From the NCBI RefSeq assembly GCF_014489495.1, contig NZ_CP060780.1, forward strand, positions 744,001 through 808,000: a DNA stretch of 64,000 bases. Direction: 5' to 3'. The notes beneath the pieces were generated by a model, which saw only the letters and a program-made list of their open reading frames with translations, was not told where the DNA came from and made no database searches. Made by a program: the position numbers and the translations under genes. Positions within the stretch are counted from its first letter, which is position 1. Each line of letters starts with the position of its first letter. This stretch comes from Sphingomonas daechungensis. GTDB taxonomy: Bacteria > Pseudomonadota > Alphaproteobacteria > Sphingomonadales > Sphingomonadaceae. Below, one piece after another: positions 1-9,330 of this stretch.

Positions 1-38
1 ACGGCTTAGCCCTGCAATGCCGAATGGGGAGAACATCG

Positions 39-1426
39 ATGACCGTAGCCGACGCCACGCCGGACCTGGAGCATATCGACCAGACCGATCGAAGCTTCCT
101 CGGCCATCCCAAGGGGCTCGGCTACCTCGGCTTCACCGAAGCCTGCGAGCGCTTCTCCTATTACTCCATGCAGACTCTGCTGGTTCTCTACATGGTCAAT
201 TACCTGTTGGTGCCGGGCCGCATGGAGAACGTGATCGGCCTCGATTGGCTGAACACGCATATCTACCCGGGCCTCGAGGGCCAGGTTCTCGCCTCCGCGA
301 TCTTCGGGACCTACACAGCGCTCGTCTATCTCACGCCGATCGCGGGCGGCCTGATTGCCGACAAGCTGCTTGGCCGCAACACCACGTTGATCATCGGCGG
401 CGTGCTGATGGCGATCGGCCACTTCCTGATGGCGATCGAGCCCGCATTCCTGCTGGCCTTGCTGGCGCTGCTGCTCGGCGTCGGCGCCTTCAAGGGCAAT
501 ATCGCGACCCAGGTCGGGGCGCTCTACGGCCCGAACGACCTTCGCCGAGCCATGGCATTCCAGATCTTCTACATCTTCATCAACGTCAGCGTCATCGCGG
601 CGCCCCTGGTGTCCGGAACGCTGGGTCAGAAGGTCGGCTGGCACTGGGGCTTTGGATGCGCAGGCGTGGTGATGGTCCTCGGCCTCTTCATCTACCTCTC
701 CGGCCGCAAGTATCTCGCGCCCGACAACAAGCCCCTTCGGGGGCGGACAGGGTGGCGCAGGACCCGATGACGAGAAGCGACTGGGTCAACGTCCTCTATC
801 TCGTCTTCCTGATTCCGGTGCTTGGAATCGCCCTCCTGACCAATCAGGAGATCTTCAATGCTTACCTCATCTGGGGTGACCAGCATTTCGACCTGACTCT
901 TCTCAACAATACCAGCAGCTGGCTGATCACGCTCGACGCGGCGCTCAGCTTCTCGATGCTGGTCGCGGTAGCCGCCTTCTGGAAGTGGTGGGGAACGACC
1001 CGCCGGGAGCCGGACGAGATCAGCAAGATGATCATCGGCAGCATCTTCACCATCGCCGGCGGCGCCTGCCTGTTCATGGCGGCACTGACGCAGCCGGAGG
1101 GCGGCAAGATCAGCCTGTTCTGGCCGGTCATGTTCCACCTTCTGAACAGCATCGGCTTCGCGCATATCCTGCCGGTCAGTCTGGCGCTGTTCTCCAAGAT
1201 CTCGCCCAAGCAGATCACAGCGACGGTCATCGGGCTCTATTACCTGGCCTTCTTCATGGCGAACGCCGTCGTCGGCTGGGTTGGCGGCCTTTATTCGTCG
1301 CTGCCCACCACGACGTTCTGGCTGATCCACATCGCGAGCGCCGCCTTCGGCCTCGTCGCCTTCGTGATCTTCAAGCTGGTCGTCGGAAAGAAGTTTCAGG
1401 ACGTCGCTGCTCCGGCCGCCGTGTGA
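39..1426 (+). CDS. POT/PTR-family proton-coupled peptide transporter (frame broken)
   Basis: Inner-membrane proton-driven di/tripeptide symporter of the MFS superfamily. The N-terminal half shows the POT signature region (EACERFSYYSMQTLLVLY, then GGLIADKLLGRN) and many hydrophobic helices. Total length is about 462 residues, normal for the family. The reading frame breaks near 739-743 in a run of five G; adding one G joins PLRGADRVAQDPMTRSDW and restores the C-terminal helices up to 1426. I chose ATG 39 because GGGGAGA lies just upstream with good spacing; ATG 24 would sit on that Shine-Dalgarno. The stop overlaps the GTG start of the next gene, so the two are probably co-transcribed. The break looks like a sequencing deletion and not a true pseudogene. 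Confidence 0.85.
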
Positions 1427-2249
1427 ACCCGGCCGACGCGCTCCCTGAAGATCTCGCGGGCGAAAGTCGCTTCCAACTGCTGACGCGGCTCGGCTTTGCC
1501 GGGCGTGGGTTCCTGTACATCGTCATCGGGTTGCTGGTGATCCTGGCGGGCCGCACCGAAGACCTCACGGGAGCGTTGGAGTATCTTGGACACGGTCTCG
1601 GCAAGGTGTTGCTTGTCGTCCTCGCCGCCGGATTGGCCGTCTACGGCCTGTGGCGCCTTACGGACGCGGCGTTCGGGATCGAAAGCGGTCGCCGCCATGC
1701 GAAAGCGCACCGCAAGCGGATCGCGGCGGCCACCAGCGGCGTGATCTACGGATTCCTGTCCTACAAGGCGGTGCTGATCCTGCTTTCCCAGCGGATTGGG
1801 GACCATGAGCCGCAACAGCATGCGTCGGCGGCCTTGCACCTGCCCGGCGGCGAGGTCTTCGTGTGGATTGCCTCCGCCATATTATTAGGCGCTGCAATCG
1901 CGCAATTCGTCAAAGTCCGGAAATGCGACTTCCTGCGCGCTCTCGACTGCGACGAGCGTCAGAAAGTCTGGATCAAATGGCTCGGGCGTGTCGGCTATTC
2001 GGCACGCGGGATCATTTTCCTCATCATCGCGTGGCTGCTGGCCCTTGCCGCGCTTCACCGTCGCGCCGCCGAGGCCGGCGGCCTGGAGGAAGCGCTCGAT
2101 GCCATGCACCCGGTCGTCCGGGCCTCGGTGGCCGCGGGCCTGATCGTCTTCGGGTTCTCAGCCTGGTCGAGGCGCGCTTTCGACGGATCCACCGGCCGCC
2201 GCCGGTGGATCACGTCGCCGAGAAGGTGGTCGAAGCGGTTCGCGGCTAA
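1423..2249 (+). CDS. DUF1206 domain integral membrane protein (frame broken near the end)
   Basis: Predicted inner-membrane protein of about 275 residues with roughly six hydrophobic segments in three pairs, the DUF1206 pattern. Typical motifs are GFAGRGFLYIVIGLL near the N-terminus and GRVGYSARGIIFLIIAWLL in the second repeat. GTG 1423 overlaps the transporter stop (GTGTGA). Around 2150 a GGG run has lost one base; adding G gives GLIVFGVLSLVEARFRRIH and the conserved DUF1206 tail up to TAA 2249. The family has no known biochemical function. A perfect 26-nt hairpin lies inside the gene near its end. The gene ends two bases from the convergent stress-protein gene. Confidence 0.8.
2186..2211. 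repeat. Perfect 11-bp inverted repeat, 4-nt loop, inside the DUF1206 gene
   Basis: The arms GATCCACCGGC and GCCGGTGGATC are exact complements separated by CGCC. It lies about 40 nt before the DUF1206 stop, where two genes converge. There is no T-tract, so it is not a classical intrinsic terminator. It may slow RNA polymerase or be coincidental. Confidence 0.5.
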
Positions 2250-2250
2250 G

Positions 2251-2745
2251 CTAAAGGCTCAACTCCGCGACGTCTTCCTTGGCGCCAGCGTCCGGCTTCC
2301 GGCCCAACAGCTTGTTCAGCGCCGGCTTGAGAAATCCGCGGACTGTGCTCAGCCAGACCTTGGCATCCTCGACGTCGAACCGGAGGAGGGCCATCTTGGG
2401 ATCGTCCTTGCCCTCGTACCACTCGGCCACGATCGGATTCCACAGACGGTCGATCGTCTCACGATCGTTGTCGATCTGAAGGGTGCCGCGCAGGCTGGCG
2501 AACAGGTCATGGCCTTTGCTGGTGTAGGTCGCGAGCGCCTGGTTGGATTGGCCCATGGCGCGGATCAGGTCGTGATCCTTGGCGGTGAAAATCCACAGGA
2601 TTCCAGCGTCGCGATCCTGGTCCTCGAACTGTGCAGTCATCGGCTGCGTCGCGCCTTCGCGCGCGCCGTCGATGCCGAGCATGATGAAGGGACTGTCTTC
2701 CAGCGCCTTCCAGAGTTTCTCTTCAATCTCGCGGTCGTCAGCCAT
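2251..2745 (-). CDS. General stress protein, pyridoxamine 5'-phosphate oxidase-like FMN-binding split barrel
   Basis: About 164 residues; matches the stress-induced flavin-binding proteins of the YdaG/PF16242 type, which bind FMN or FAD in the cytoplasm. Visible features are EEKLWKALEDSPFIMLGI at the start, FTAKDHDLIRAM, then WNPIVAEWYEGKDDPKMALLRFD, which is typical of the family. I chose ATG 2745 and not the upstream ATG 2802 because AAGGAG lies nine bases before it and because an EcfG-like promoter sits between the two. This suggests control by the general stress response sigma factor. The precise enzymatic activity is unknown. Confidence 0.85.
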   Translation of the reverse strand: MADDREIEEKLWKALEDSPFIMLGIDGAREGATQPMTAQFEDQDRDAGILWIFTAKDHDLIRAMGQSNQALATYTSKGHDLFASLRGTLQIDNDRETIDRLWNPIVAEWYEGKDDPKMALLRFDVEDAKVWLSTVRGFLKPALNKLLGRKPDAGAKEDVAELSL

Positions 2746-2771
2746 GTCTTCGATCTCCTTCTCCGGCAGCA

Positions 2772-2797
2772 AACGGCCGGATCGGGGAAGCCGTTCC
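2772..2797 (-). promoter_or_regulatory. EcfG-type general stress promoter (GGAAC-N17-CGTT)
   Basis: On the minus strand GGAAC (2797-2793) and CGTT (2775-2772) are 17 bases apart, matching the alphaproteobacterial EcfG sigma consensus. The -10 element lies 27 nt before the ATG of the general stress protein. The fit between motif and gene function makes it credible. Confidence 0.6.
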
Positions 2798-2884
2798 GCC
2801 ATATGGCCTTAAGGTCAGGTCGGACCTTTTCTCCCGCTAAGCTATTGTCTTGAAAGTAATTTGAAAGGAACATACTGAGAACGA

Positions 2885-4129
2885 ATGGCTCAGCTGGACC
2901 TTCAGTCGAAGCTCGCGATTCTCGCGGATGCGGCGAAGTACGATGCATCCTGCGCCTCATCAGGCACGTCCAAGCGCGACAGCCGCGGCGGCAAGGGCGT
3001 GGGCTCTACCGAGGGCATGGGCATTTGCCACGCATACGCTCCCGACGGCCGCTGCATCTCGCTACTCAAGATCCTGCTGACCAACAGCTGCATTTTCGAC
3101 TGCGCCTACTGCATCAATCGCAAGAGCTCGAACGTCAGGCGTGCGCGGTTCACGGCGCAGGAGGTCGTCCGGCTCACGCTGGAATTCTACAAGCGCAATT
3201 ACATCGAGGGATTGTTCCTCTCCTCCGGCATCATTCGTTCGTCGAACTACACGATGGAGCAATTGGTCGAGGTCGCCAGAAGCTTGCGCGAAGATCATGA
3301 TTTCCGCGGCTACATCCACCTGAAGACCATTCCCGACGCCGATCCTGAGCTTGTCCGGCAAGCCGGACTTCACGCCGACCGTGTTTCGATTAACGTCGAG
3401 TTGCCGACTGAAAGCGGGCTCCAGCGGCTCGCGCCTGAGAAGGACAGCGGTCAGATCGAAACGGCGATGAAGGACACGCGCCGGTCGATCGAGGAAGCTG
3501 GAGACGCAAAGCGCAGGTTCAAATCCGCGCCCAAATATGCGCCTGCCGGGCAGTCGACCCAGATGATCGTCGGCGCGGATGCGGCAAGCGATGGCGACAT
3601 CATCGTTCGGGCGAGCTCGCTCTACGACCGCTTCCAGCTCCGCCGCGTCTATTATTCTGCATTCTCGCCGATCCCCGACGCCAGTGCGGTCCTTCCCCTG
3701 ATGCGCCCTCCCTTGATGCGGGAGCATCGCCTGTACCAGTCCGATTGGCTGATGCGCTTCTACGGGTTCAAGCCGGCCGAAGTTGTCGACGCCGCGGGGA
3801 CGGACGGCATGCTGCCGCTCGACATCGATCCGAAGCTCGCCTGGGCGCTCAAGTTCCGCGACAATTTCCCGGTCGACGTAAACCGCGCGCCACGGGAAAT
3901 GCTTTTGCGCGTGCCCGGACTGGGCACGAAAGCAGTCGATCGCATCCTGTCGTCGAGGCGGTGGCGCAAGCTTCGGCTTGACGATGTCGGACGGCTGACC
4001 CTGTCAGTTGCGAAGGTGCGGCCGTTCATCACGACCATCGACTGGCGACCGACCCTCCTGATCGATCGAAACGATTTGAGGAGCCTGGTGGCGCCGAAGC
4101 AGGAGCAGCTGGAGCTTTTCGCTGCCTGA
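2885..4129 (+). CDS. Putative DNA modification/repair radical SAM protein (TIGR03916 type)
   Basis: 414 residues. CIFDCAYC at residues 69-76 is the CX3CX2C cluster that binds the radical-SAM 4Fe-4S centre. The pattern GLFLSSGIIRSSNYTMEQL follows in the barrel. The C-terminal third holds a helix-hairpin-helix (VNRAPREMLLRVPGLGTKAV, about 338-357), which fits DNA binding. In other bacteria this family is almost always encoded beside a DUF4130 protein (TIGR03915), often fused to a UdgX uracil-DNA-binding domain. Here that partner follows at 4936, but with a lipid desaturase on the other strand between them. The substrate is unknown; a role in DNA base repair is inferred from the context. Confidence 0.88.
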   Translation: MAQLDLQSKLAILADAAKYDASCASSGTSKRDSRGGKGVGSTEGMGICHAYAPDGRCISLLKILLTNSCIFDCAYCINRKSSNVRRARFTAQEVVRLTLEFYKRNYIEGLFLSSGIIRSSNYTMEQLVEVARSLREDHDFRGYIHLKTIPDADPELVRQAGLHADRVSINVELPTESGLQRLAPEKDSGQIETAMKDTRRSIEEAGDAKRRFKSAPKYAPAGQSTQMIVGADAASDGDIIVRASSLYDRFQLRRVYYSAFSPIPDASAVLPLMRPPLMREHRLYQSDWLMRFYGFKPAEVVDAAGTDGMLPLDIDPKLAWALKFRDNFPVDVNRAPREMLLRVPGLGTKAVDRILSSRRWRKLRLDDVGRLTLSVAKVRPFITTIDWRPTLLIDRNDLRSLVAPKQEQLELFAA

Positions 4130-4136
4130 CTCAAAT

Positions 4137-4843
4137 CTATTGTGGAGTGAGGCCGCTTTCGGTGAGCCAGCGCCTGCGGATCGCAAGCGCGAAGATGCGA
4201 TTGACCAATGGGTTGGACCATCCGTTGTTGGTTGCGAAGTCGCGGGTCAGCGTGTCGTGATGAAGCTGGTGAGCGTCAGGCGACATCAGCAGGCCGGCCG
4301 AACGCATCCATTCCACGATCCGCGGATTGTCGGCACGATGCAGCGTCCCGTGAAAGTATTGCGCGAATGTTCCGCCGACCAGGAGGATGACGCTTCCGAA
4401 CACCAGCCAGCCAGGCAGGAGAAGCAGCCAGGCGGCAAGGTTGAGAAGGATCGAGGCCGGGAGCGACGCGAAGCAGATCGTCGATCCAATCTGCACCAGC
4501 ATCGGCCTGCGCCCAAGGGCTTCGGGCCGAGGATGGTGGTTCTTGAAGTCGTAGACGAGCTTTTCGAACGGCCCATCTCCCGCCACACGCGACCACGCAG
4601 GGCAAGATAGTCCTCGGACTCGCGAGAGCCCTCGAAGAAATAGAGGCGGTCGAGCCCGATGCCCTGGCGGCACGGCTTGTAGTCCATGACCATGTGGGTG
4701 ATGCCGGACGCGAAATCGGCGAAATACCAGGCAATCAGCGCCGCCGGGAACCAGCTCAGCGAGGGCGCGCCCGCGAACCACAGGTTCAAGGCTATGCTCA
4801 GCAGCATCGCGACCATCACCGGCCAGGGAGCGCGCTTCATCAT
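4137..4843 (-). CDS. Lipid desaturase of the CarF/TMEM189 (plasmanylethanolamine desaturase) family (frame broken)
   Basis: About 235 residues with four or so membrane segments and the histidine-rich motifs of PF10520: DFASGITHMVMDY near residue 43, DFKNHHPRP in the middle, then YFHGTLH and PDAHQLHHDTLTRDF towards the end. Family members such as animal PEDS1 and Myxococcus CarF use a di-iron centre to place the vinyl-ether bond in plasmalogens. The frame breaks at 4572-4574; adding one C (G on the coding strand) joins WREMG to PFEKLVYDF. It lies antisense between the two halves of the DNA-repair module. The start may be the second of two adjacent ATGs. The lipid substrate here is not known. 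Confidence 0.8.
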
Positions 4844-4935
4844 CTTCCAAGGCCGATAAGCTCTTCGAACGGTTCAGGAAACCCGATAACGGCTCGCAGC
4901 GCTCGGATAGCAGTCTAGTGTTGCGCGAAGGCCCG

Positions 4936-6378
4936 ATGATCGATGCGCACCGCGTGACACTCGCGGCCGAAGACGATTTCGACGGGTGGCGCGATGCCGC
5001 CAGGGACCTTGCCGAATCCGGCGTCCCGCCCGAGGCCGTCGTCTGGCAGGTCAGCGGATCGGACGGGGACCTGTTCGGGACCGAAGTGCGTCACGAACCC
5101 GGCGCCAGCTTTCCGGTGCCAAGGTCGTTCATCGATGTCGCGAAGAGCGTGATCTGCCATTCCGACCCGGAGCGCTTCTCTTTGCTGTACGCGATGCTCT
5201 GGAAGTTGCGCTCGAACCGCGGAGCCATGGAAGATCGCGCCGACCCGTTGGTCGACCGGCTTCAAAAGCTGGCGAAGGAGGTTCGCCGCGACGTTCACAA
5301 GATGCATGCCTTCGTGCGCTTCCGGGAGGTTGCGCAGCCTGACGGGAGCGAGCGCTTCGTCGCCTTCTTCGAACCCGACCACCACATCGTTCGCCATACG
5401 GCCGCCTTCTTCGTCCGCCGCTTCACCAACATGCGGTGGTCGATCCTGACGCCGGAGCTATCAATCCACTGGGATGGCGACAAACTTAGCGAGGGTCCCG
5501 GGGCGACGCGTGCCGAGGCGCCCGGCGGCGACCCGCTCGAGGCGATGTGGAAGACCTATTACGCGTCCATCTTCAATCCCGCGCGGCTCAAGATCGGCGC
5601 CATGCTGAAGGAGATGCCGAAGAAATATTGGCGCAACATGCCGGAAACCTCGCTCGTTCAGCCACTGATTGCGAGCGCACGCATGCGGGAGTTGGAGATG
5701 ATCGACCGGGCCGCGGCAAAGTCAGGGCTTCAGGAGGCCCTCGAGGCAGAACGCCGGATCGAGCCGGGCAGCAACCTCCGCGCCTCATGGGAAGCGCTGA
5801 TGAAGGAAGCGCGCGGCTGCACGCGCTGCGACCTTTACAAGCACGGCACGCAAACGGTGTTCGGCGAAGGCCCGCTCGATGCGACCATCATGTTCGTCGG
5901 CGAGCAGCCGGGCGACCAAGAGGACCTCGCCGGCCGTCCCTTCGTCGGTCCCGCCGGACAGGTCTTCGACGAAGCGCTCGAGAAGGCCGGAATCGTGCGT
6001 TCGGAGGTCTATGTCACCAATGCAGTGAAGCACTTCAAGTTCGAGCAGCGCGGCAAGAAGCGCATCCACTCGAAGCCAAACGCCGGGGAAATCGAGGCCT
6101 GCCGCTGGTGGATCGACCAGGAGCGAACCTTGATCCGTCCGCCCGTCACAGTGGCTCTGGGCGCGACCGCCGCCCGCTCGATCCTCGACAAGGTCGTGAC
6201 CATCAGCAAGGTGCGCGGCTCACCGATCCCGCTTGCCGAGGGCGGCGAATGCTGGGTGACGGTGCACCCCAGCTTCCTCCTCCGCATCCCCGAGCCCGAA
6301 CGCCGAGTCGAGGAACGCCAGAAGTTCGTCGACGACCTAAAACGCATCCGCGACCGCGCGGAAAAGGTTGCCGCCTGA
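4936..6378 (+). CDS. DUF4130 (TIGR03915) fused to UdgX-family uracil-DNA-binding protein
   Basis: About 480 residues in two parts. The first 250 or so match the DUF4130 partner of radical SAM protein TIGR03916. Residues about 280-480 are a family-4-like uracil-DNA glycosylase fold with an iron-sulfur cysteine pair (GCTRCDLYKHG) and GEQPGDQEDLAGRPFVGPAG. KKRIH near residues 374-378 is the UdgX signature loop, whose histidine forms a covalent bond to the abasic site after uracil release. A late HPSFLLR motif completes the fold. GTG 4918 is a possible earlier start, but homologues begin near MIDAHRVTLA. It acts on uracil in DNA, with the radical SAM protein as likely partner. Confidence 0.88.
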   Translation: MIDAHRVTLAAEDDFDGWRDAARDLAESGVPPEAVVWQVSGSDGDLFGTEVRHEPGASFPVPRSFIDVAKSVICHSDPERFSLLYAMLWKLRSNRGAMEDRADPLVDRLQKLAKEVRRDVHKMHAFVRFREVAQPDGSERFVAFFEPDHHIVRHTAAFFVRRFTNMRWSILTPELSIHWDGDKLSEGPGATRAEAPGGDPLEAMWKTYYASIFNPARLKIGAMLKEMPKKYWRNMPETSLVQPLIASARMRELEMIDRAAAKSGLQEALEAERRIEPGSNLRASWEALMKEARGCTRCDLYKHGTQTVFGEGPLDATIMFVGEQPGDQEDLAGRPFVGPAGQVFDEALEKAGIVRSEVYVTNAVKHFKFEQRGKKRIHSKPNAGEIEACRWWIDQERTLIRPPVTVALGATAARSILDKVVTISKVRGSPIPLAEGGECWVTVHPSFLLRIPEPERRVEERQKFVDDLKRIRDRAEKVAA

Positions 6379-6625
6379 GAGGGAGATTTGACTTTCATTA
6401 CGGCCGCGACTAATCGCGCCGACCCTTCGGGACCTGTCCTGAAGAACCACGGAGCAAATGAATTGAACGATCGCAAAAACCTAATGCGGTCTTGTTTTGC
6501 ACCCGTCCGGTTGTCGCCCAAGCGCTAGCGCTCGGCCGGCCACCGGCCGGCAAACCAAGATCCTGAAACAGCAACCACGGTGCCACACGCCCTTGATCGC
6601 GTGCGGCTACCGCTATGGATTTGTC
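6379..6625. other. Intergenic region with two palindromes upstream of the AAA+ gene
   Basis: No gene seen. It holds AGCGCTAGCGCT, a perfect 12-bp palindrome at 6521-6532. Directly after it at 6535-6551 is a 7-bp hairpin, GCCGGCC with loop ACC. They may be a binding site or an upstream structure for the following gene. The in-frame open reading frame runs back through this stretch, but its composition is not protein-like. Confidence 0.5.
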
Positions 6626-8635
6626 ATGGGCGAGAAGCTTCTGGCGCAGCGCGTGCTTACCTTGCTGCGCGATACATATGGAAAGTCGAGCCCGGTCGCG
6701 GGTGCGCTGCTCGAATGGGCAGCCGAACAGCGCGACTGGCTCTGGCCAAAAACCGTCTGGGCTGTGCCCGCGACCGACACAGAGTCGGCCAAGGATGGTG
6801 AAACGATCGACTGGGATTCGCTGGCACGGCTGGCGGATAGCCTCGACGTGTCCGCACCGTTTCCGGACGTGTTCGACACGGTGAGCACGGCGCTCAATCT
6901 GCTCGATCTCAAGCCGTTCGATCACGAGTTGGTGTTCCTGACGGCTGCGTTCGAACGTTTGCCACGATTGGTGGCCCTAGCATCCCGCCTCCGCTGGGCC
7001 GGAGGCGAGATGGCTGCGCTTATCGGACAACTGGCCGGAGCGCCGGCTGCGTCATCGGAGGCATTGGTCCGCCGCGCCAAGGCAATTGAGCTCGGGTTGA
7101 TCTGCGTGAAGCAGCAATATTCTAGCCCCGCTTCGCTCGAGCTGGAGTGGCGCTTCGCCGACGTCATCGATCAGGCATTCGATAGCGAAGATCAGATCGT
7201 CGCGGCCCTGGCTGGAACGCCTCAGCCGGCATCGCTTGCTCGGGATGACTTCGCTCACCTCGATCGCGACTTCGACTTGCTGGCGCGTCTTCTGACCGGC
7301 GCGCTACGGAACCGTGCGCAGGGTGTGAACATCCTCATTCACGGACCGCCGGGGACCGGAAAGACGGAGTTCGCCCGCACCCTCGCCAGCGAAATTGGAG
7401 CACGCTTGTTCGCGGTTGGTGAAATGGACGACCGTGGCGAGGAGCCTAGCCGGTGGGAACGCCTTTGTTCGCTGAACCGGGCGGCGCGACTGCTTCATCG
7501 GCGCAGCGACAGCCTGATCCTGTTCGACGAGATGGAAGACTTGTTTTCCGAGTCTTCCACGGCCGCAAGCGGTGAGCGCCGCGCAGGGTCGAAGATCTTC
7601 GTGAACCGTCTGCTGGAGCAGATGAAGGTTCCGGTGATCTGGACGTCGAATTCGCTCGAAGGCATCGATCGCGCGCATCTCCGGCGCATGAACTACGTGC
7701 TCCGCATGGGCTACCCGTCCGCTGCGGCGCGCGAACGCATTGCGACCCGGTCGGCAGCCTCTGCAGGTGCCGCGGAAACGGTTGAGGGCCTCAAGCCTTT
7801 CCTGCTGAGCCAGCCTGACAGCGCCAGCGTAGCGCCGATCGCGCTTCGCACTGCGGCACTAGCGGGTGGAGGAGCAAGGGACGCGGCTGCCGTCGAGGGA
7901 TCGCTTCTGCAAGGGCTTCGCGGCGGACGCCGGCTGGCTCCCGCTCGCTGGAGCGGTGAGCTCGATCTTTCGCTCTACGATGCGGACATCTGCATCGCCG
8001 ACGTGGTCGAGCGGCTGACCCGCGGCGATGCTCCGGCGGACTTCTCGCTTCTGTTGAGCGGCCCGCCGGGGACGGGAAAGACAGCCCTCGCCGCAGATGT
8101 CGCGCGCCGGCTTGACCGGCCGCTGGCGGTGAAGCGTGCGTCGGACCTTCTTTCCAAGTGGGTCGGCGGGACCGAGGAGAATATTGCAGAGGCCTTCGCC
8201 GATGCTCGCGAGGAAGGAGCCGTGCTCCTGTTCGACGAAGCCGATTCCCTGCTTCTCGACCGGAGCGATGCTCGCATGTCGTGGGAGATCACGCAGGTGA
8301 ATGAGCTGCTGACGTGGATGGACAGCCACCCGCTGCCCTTCATTGCGGCAACCAACTTCGCCCGCCGCCTCGATCCCGCGGTGTTCCGGCGATTCCTCTT
8401 CAAGGTCGAGCTCCGGCCTTTGTCGGAGGGTAAGCTGGACAAGGCCTTCGAACGTTTCTTCGGAGGCCAGTCACGGCCGGAACTGCGTGAGATCGTTGGG
8501 CTGACACCCGGCGATTTCGCGGTGGTGAAGCGCCAGCTCCGCTACCGTACGGACTGCACGGCAAAGGAGATCGTCGAACTCCTTCGTCGCGAAGCCGAGG
8601 CCAAGCCGGGTCCAACCGGCCGTATCGGCTTCTAG
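6626..8635 (+). CDS. AAA+ ATPase with two ATPase modules
   Basis: 669 residues. Residues 1-200 are helical with no recognised domain. Two AAA+ modules follow: Walker A GPPGTGKT near 240 and again near 479, with Walker B LILFDEME and VLLFDEAD. Sensor-1 regions are VIWTSNS and FIAATNF. The second module also has the [11 protein letters not shown] segment typical of classical AAA proteins, so it is probably the active unfoldase ring. The protein is soluble, with no signal peptide. ATG 6626 is the most protein-like start. No partner protease or adaptor is adjacent, so its client is unknown. Remodelling of protein complexes is the family role. Confidence 0.8.
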   Translation: MGEKLLAQRVLTLLRDTYGKSSPVAGALLEWAAEQRDWLWPKTVWAVPATDTESAKDGETIDWDSLARLADSLDVSAPFPDVFDTVSTALNLLDLKPFDHELVFLTAAFERLPRLVALASRLRWAGGEMAALIGQLAGAPAASSEALVRRAKAIELGLICVKQQYSSPASLELEWRFADVIDQAFDSEDQIVAALAGTPQPASLARDDFAHLDRDFDLLARLLTGALRNRAQGVNILIHGPPGTGKTEFARTLASEIGARLFAVGEMDDRGEEPSRWERLCSLNRAARLLHRRSDSLILFDEMEDLFSESSTAASGERRAGSKIFVNRLLEQMKVPVIWTSNSLEGIDRAHLRRMNYVLRMGYPSAAARERIATRSAASAGAAETVEGLKPFLLSQPDSASVAPIALRTAALAGGGARDAAAVEGSLLQGLRGGRRLAPARWSGELDLSLYDADICIADVVERLTRGDAPADFSLLLSGPPGTGKTALAADVARRLDRPLAVKRASDLLSKWVGGTEENIAEAFADAREEGAVLLFDEADSLLLDRSDARMSWEITQVNELLTWMDSHPLPFIAATNFARRLDPAVFRRFLFKVELRPLSEGKLDKAFERFFGGQSRPELREIVGLTPGDFAVVKRQLRYRTDCTAKEIVELLRREAEAKPGPTGRIGF

Positions 8636-9321
8636 CAGTCGGCCCAGCGGCGAAGCAGGTTGTGATAGCTGCCGGTCAGCGAGACGATCGACGGATCGTG
8701 GTCGCCGACGTTGGCCGCAAGCGTGCGGATTGCGGCGTCCATTTCGAGGAGCAGCGCGCGCTGGCCGTCGTCGCGGATCATGGACTGGACCCAGAAGAAG
8801 GACGCGACCCGCGAGCCGCGGGTGACCGGCGCCACGCGATGCAGCGACGTCGACGGATAGAGCACGAGGTCGCCCGCTGGCAGCTTCACGGCATGCTCGC
8901 CGTACGTGTCTTCGATGATTAATTCGCCGCCGTCGTAACTGTCGGGATCGGACAGGAAGAGCGTCGCCGAAAGGTCGGTCCTGATCCTCCCTGAACGATC
9001 GGGGAGGAAACGGATCGCATTGTCGACATGGTTGTCGAAGCCATGCCCGTCGCTAGCGTCGTAGCGGTTGAACAAGGGCGGGAAGACGCGCTGCGGAAGC
9101 GCCGCCGACATAAACAGGCCGTTGTTTGCAAGCGCCGCCAGGACGATTTCCGCCGCTGCCCGCGCATTCTCGTCGGAGGCCGGCAGCTGGAGGTTGCGCT
9201 TGGCAAGCTCCGACTGCTGGCCGGCCGTCGATCGGCCGTCTTCCCAGTCGCCATTAAGGATTAAGCGGCGGACCTCGGCCAGCTCGTTGGCTGAAAGAGC
9301 GGCTGGGACGGCGACAAGCAT
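8632..9321 (-). CDS. PKHD-type Fe(II)/2-oxoglutarate-dependent hydroxylase, PiuC/YbiX family
   Basis: 229 residues with the double-stranded beta-helix iron ligands H98 and D100 (HVDNAI) and H161 (SLHRVAPV), plus R171 for 2-oxoglutarate. Family members are iron-repressed and commonly sit beside catecholate siderophore receptors, as in E. coli fiu-ybiX. Here it follows the TonB receptor by about 10 nt on the same strand, so they form an operon. The natural substrate of this family is not established; modification of a siderophore or of a surface protein has been suggested. It converges with the AAA+ gene, overlapping it by four bases. Confidence 0.9.
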   Translation of the reverse strand: MLVAVPAALSANELAEVRRLILNGDWEDGRSTAGQQSELAKRNLQLPASDENARAAAEIVLAALANNGLFMSAALPQRVFPPLFNRYDASDGHGFDNHVDNAIRFLPDRSGRIRTDLSATLFLSDPDSYDGGELIIEDTYGEHAVKLPAGDLVLYPSTSLHRVAPVTRGSRVASFFWVQSMIRDDGQRALLLEMDAAIRTLAANVGDHDPSIVSLTGSYHNLLRRWADC

Positions 9322-9330
9322 GGCTTCCGC

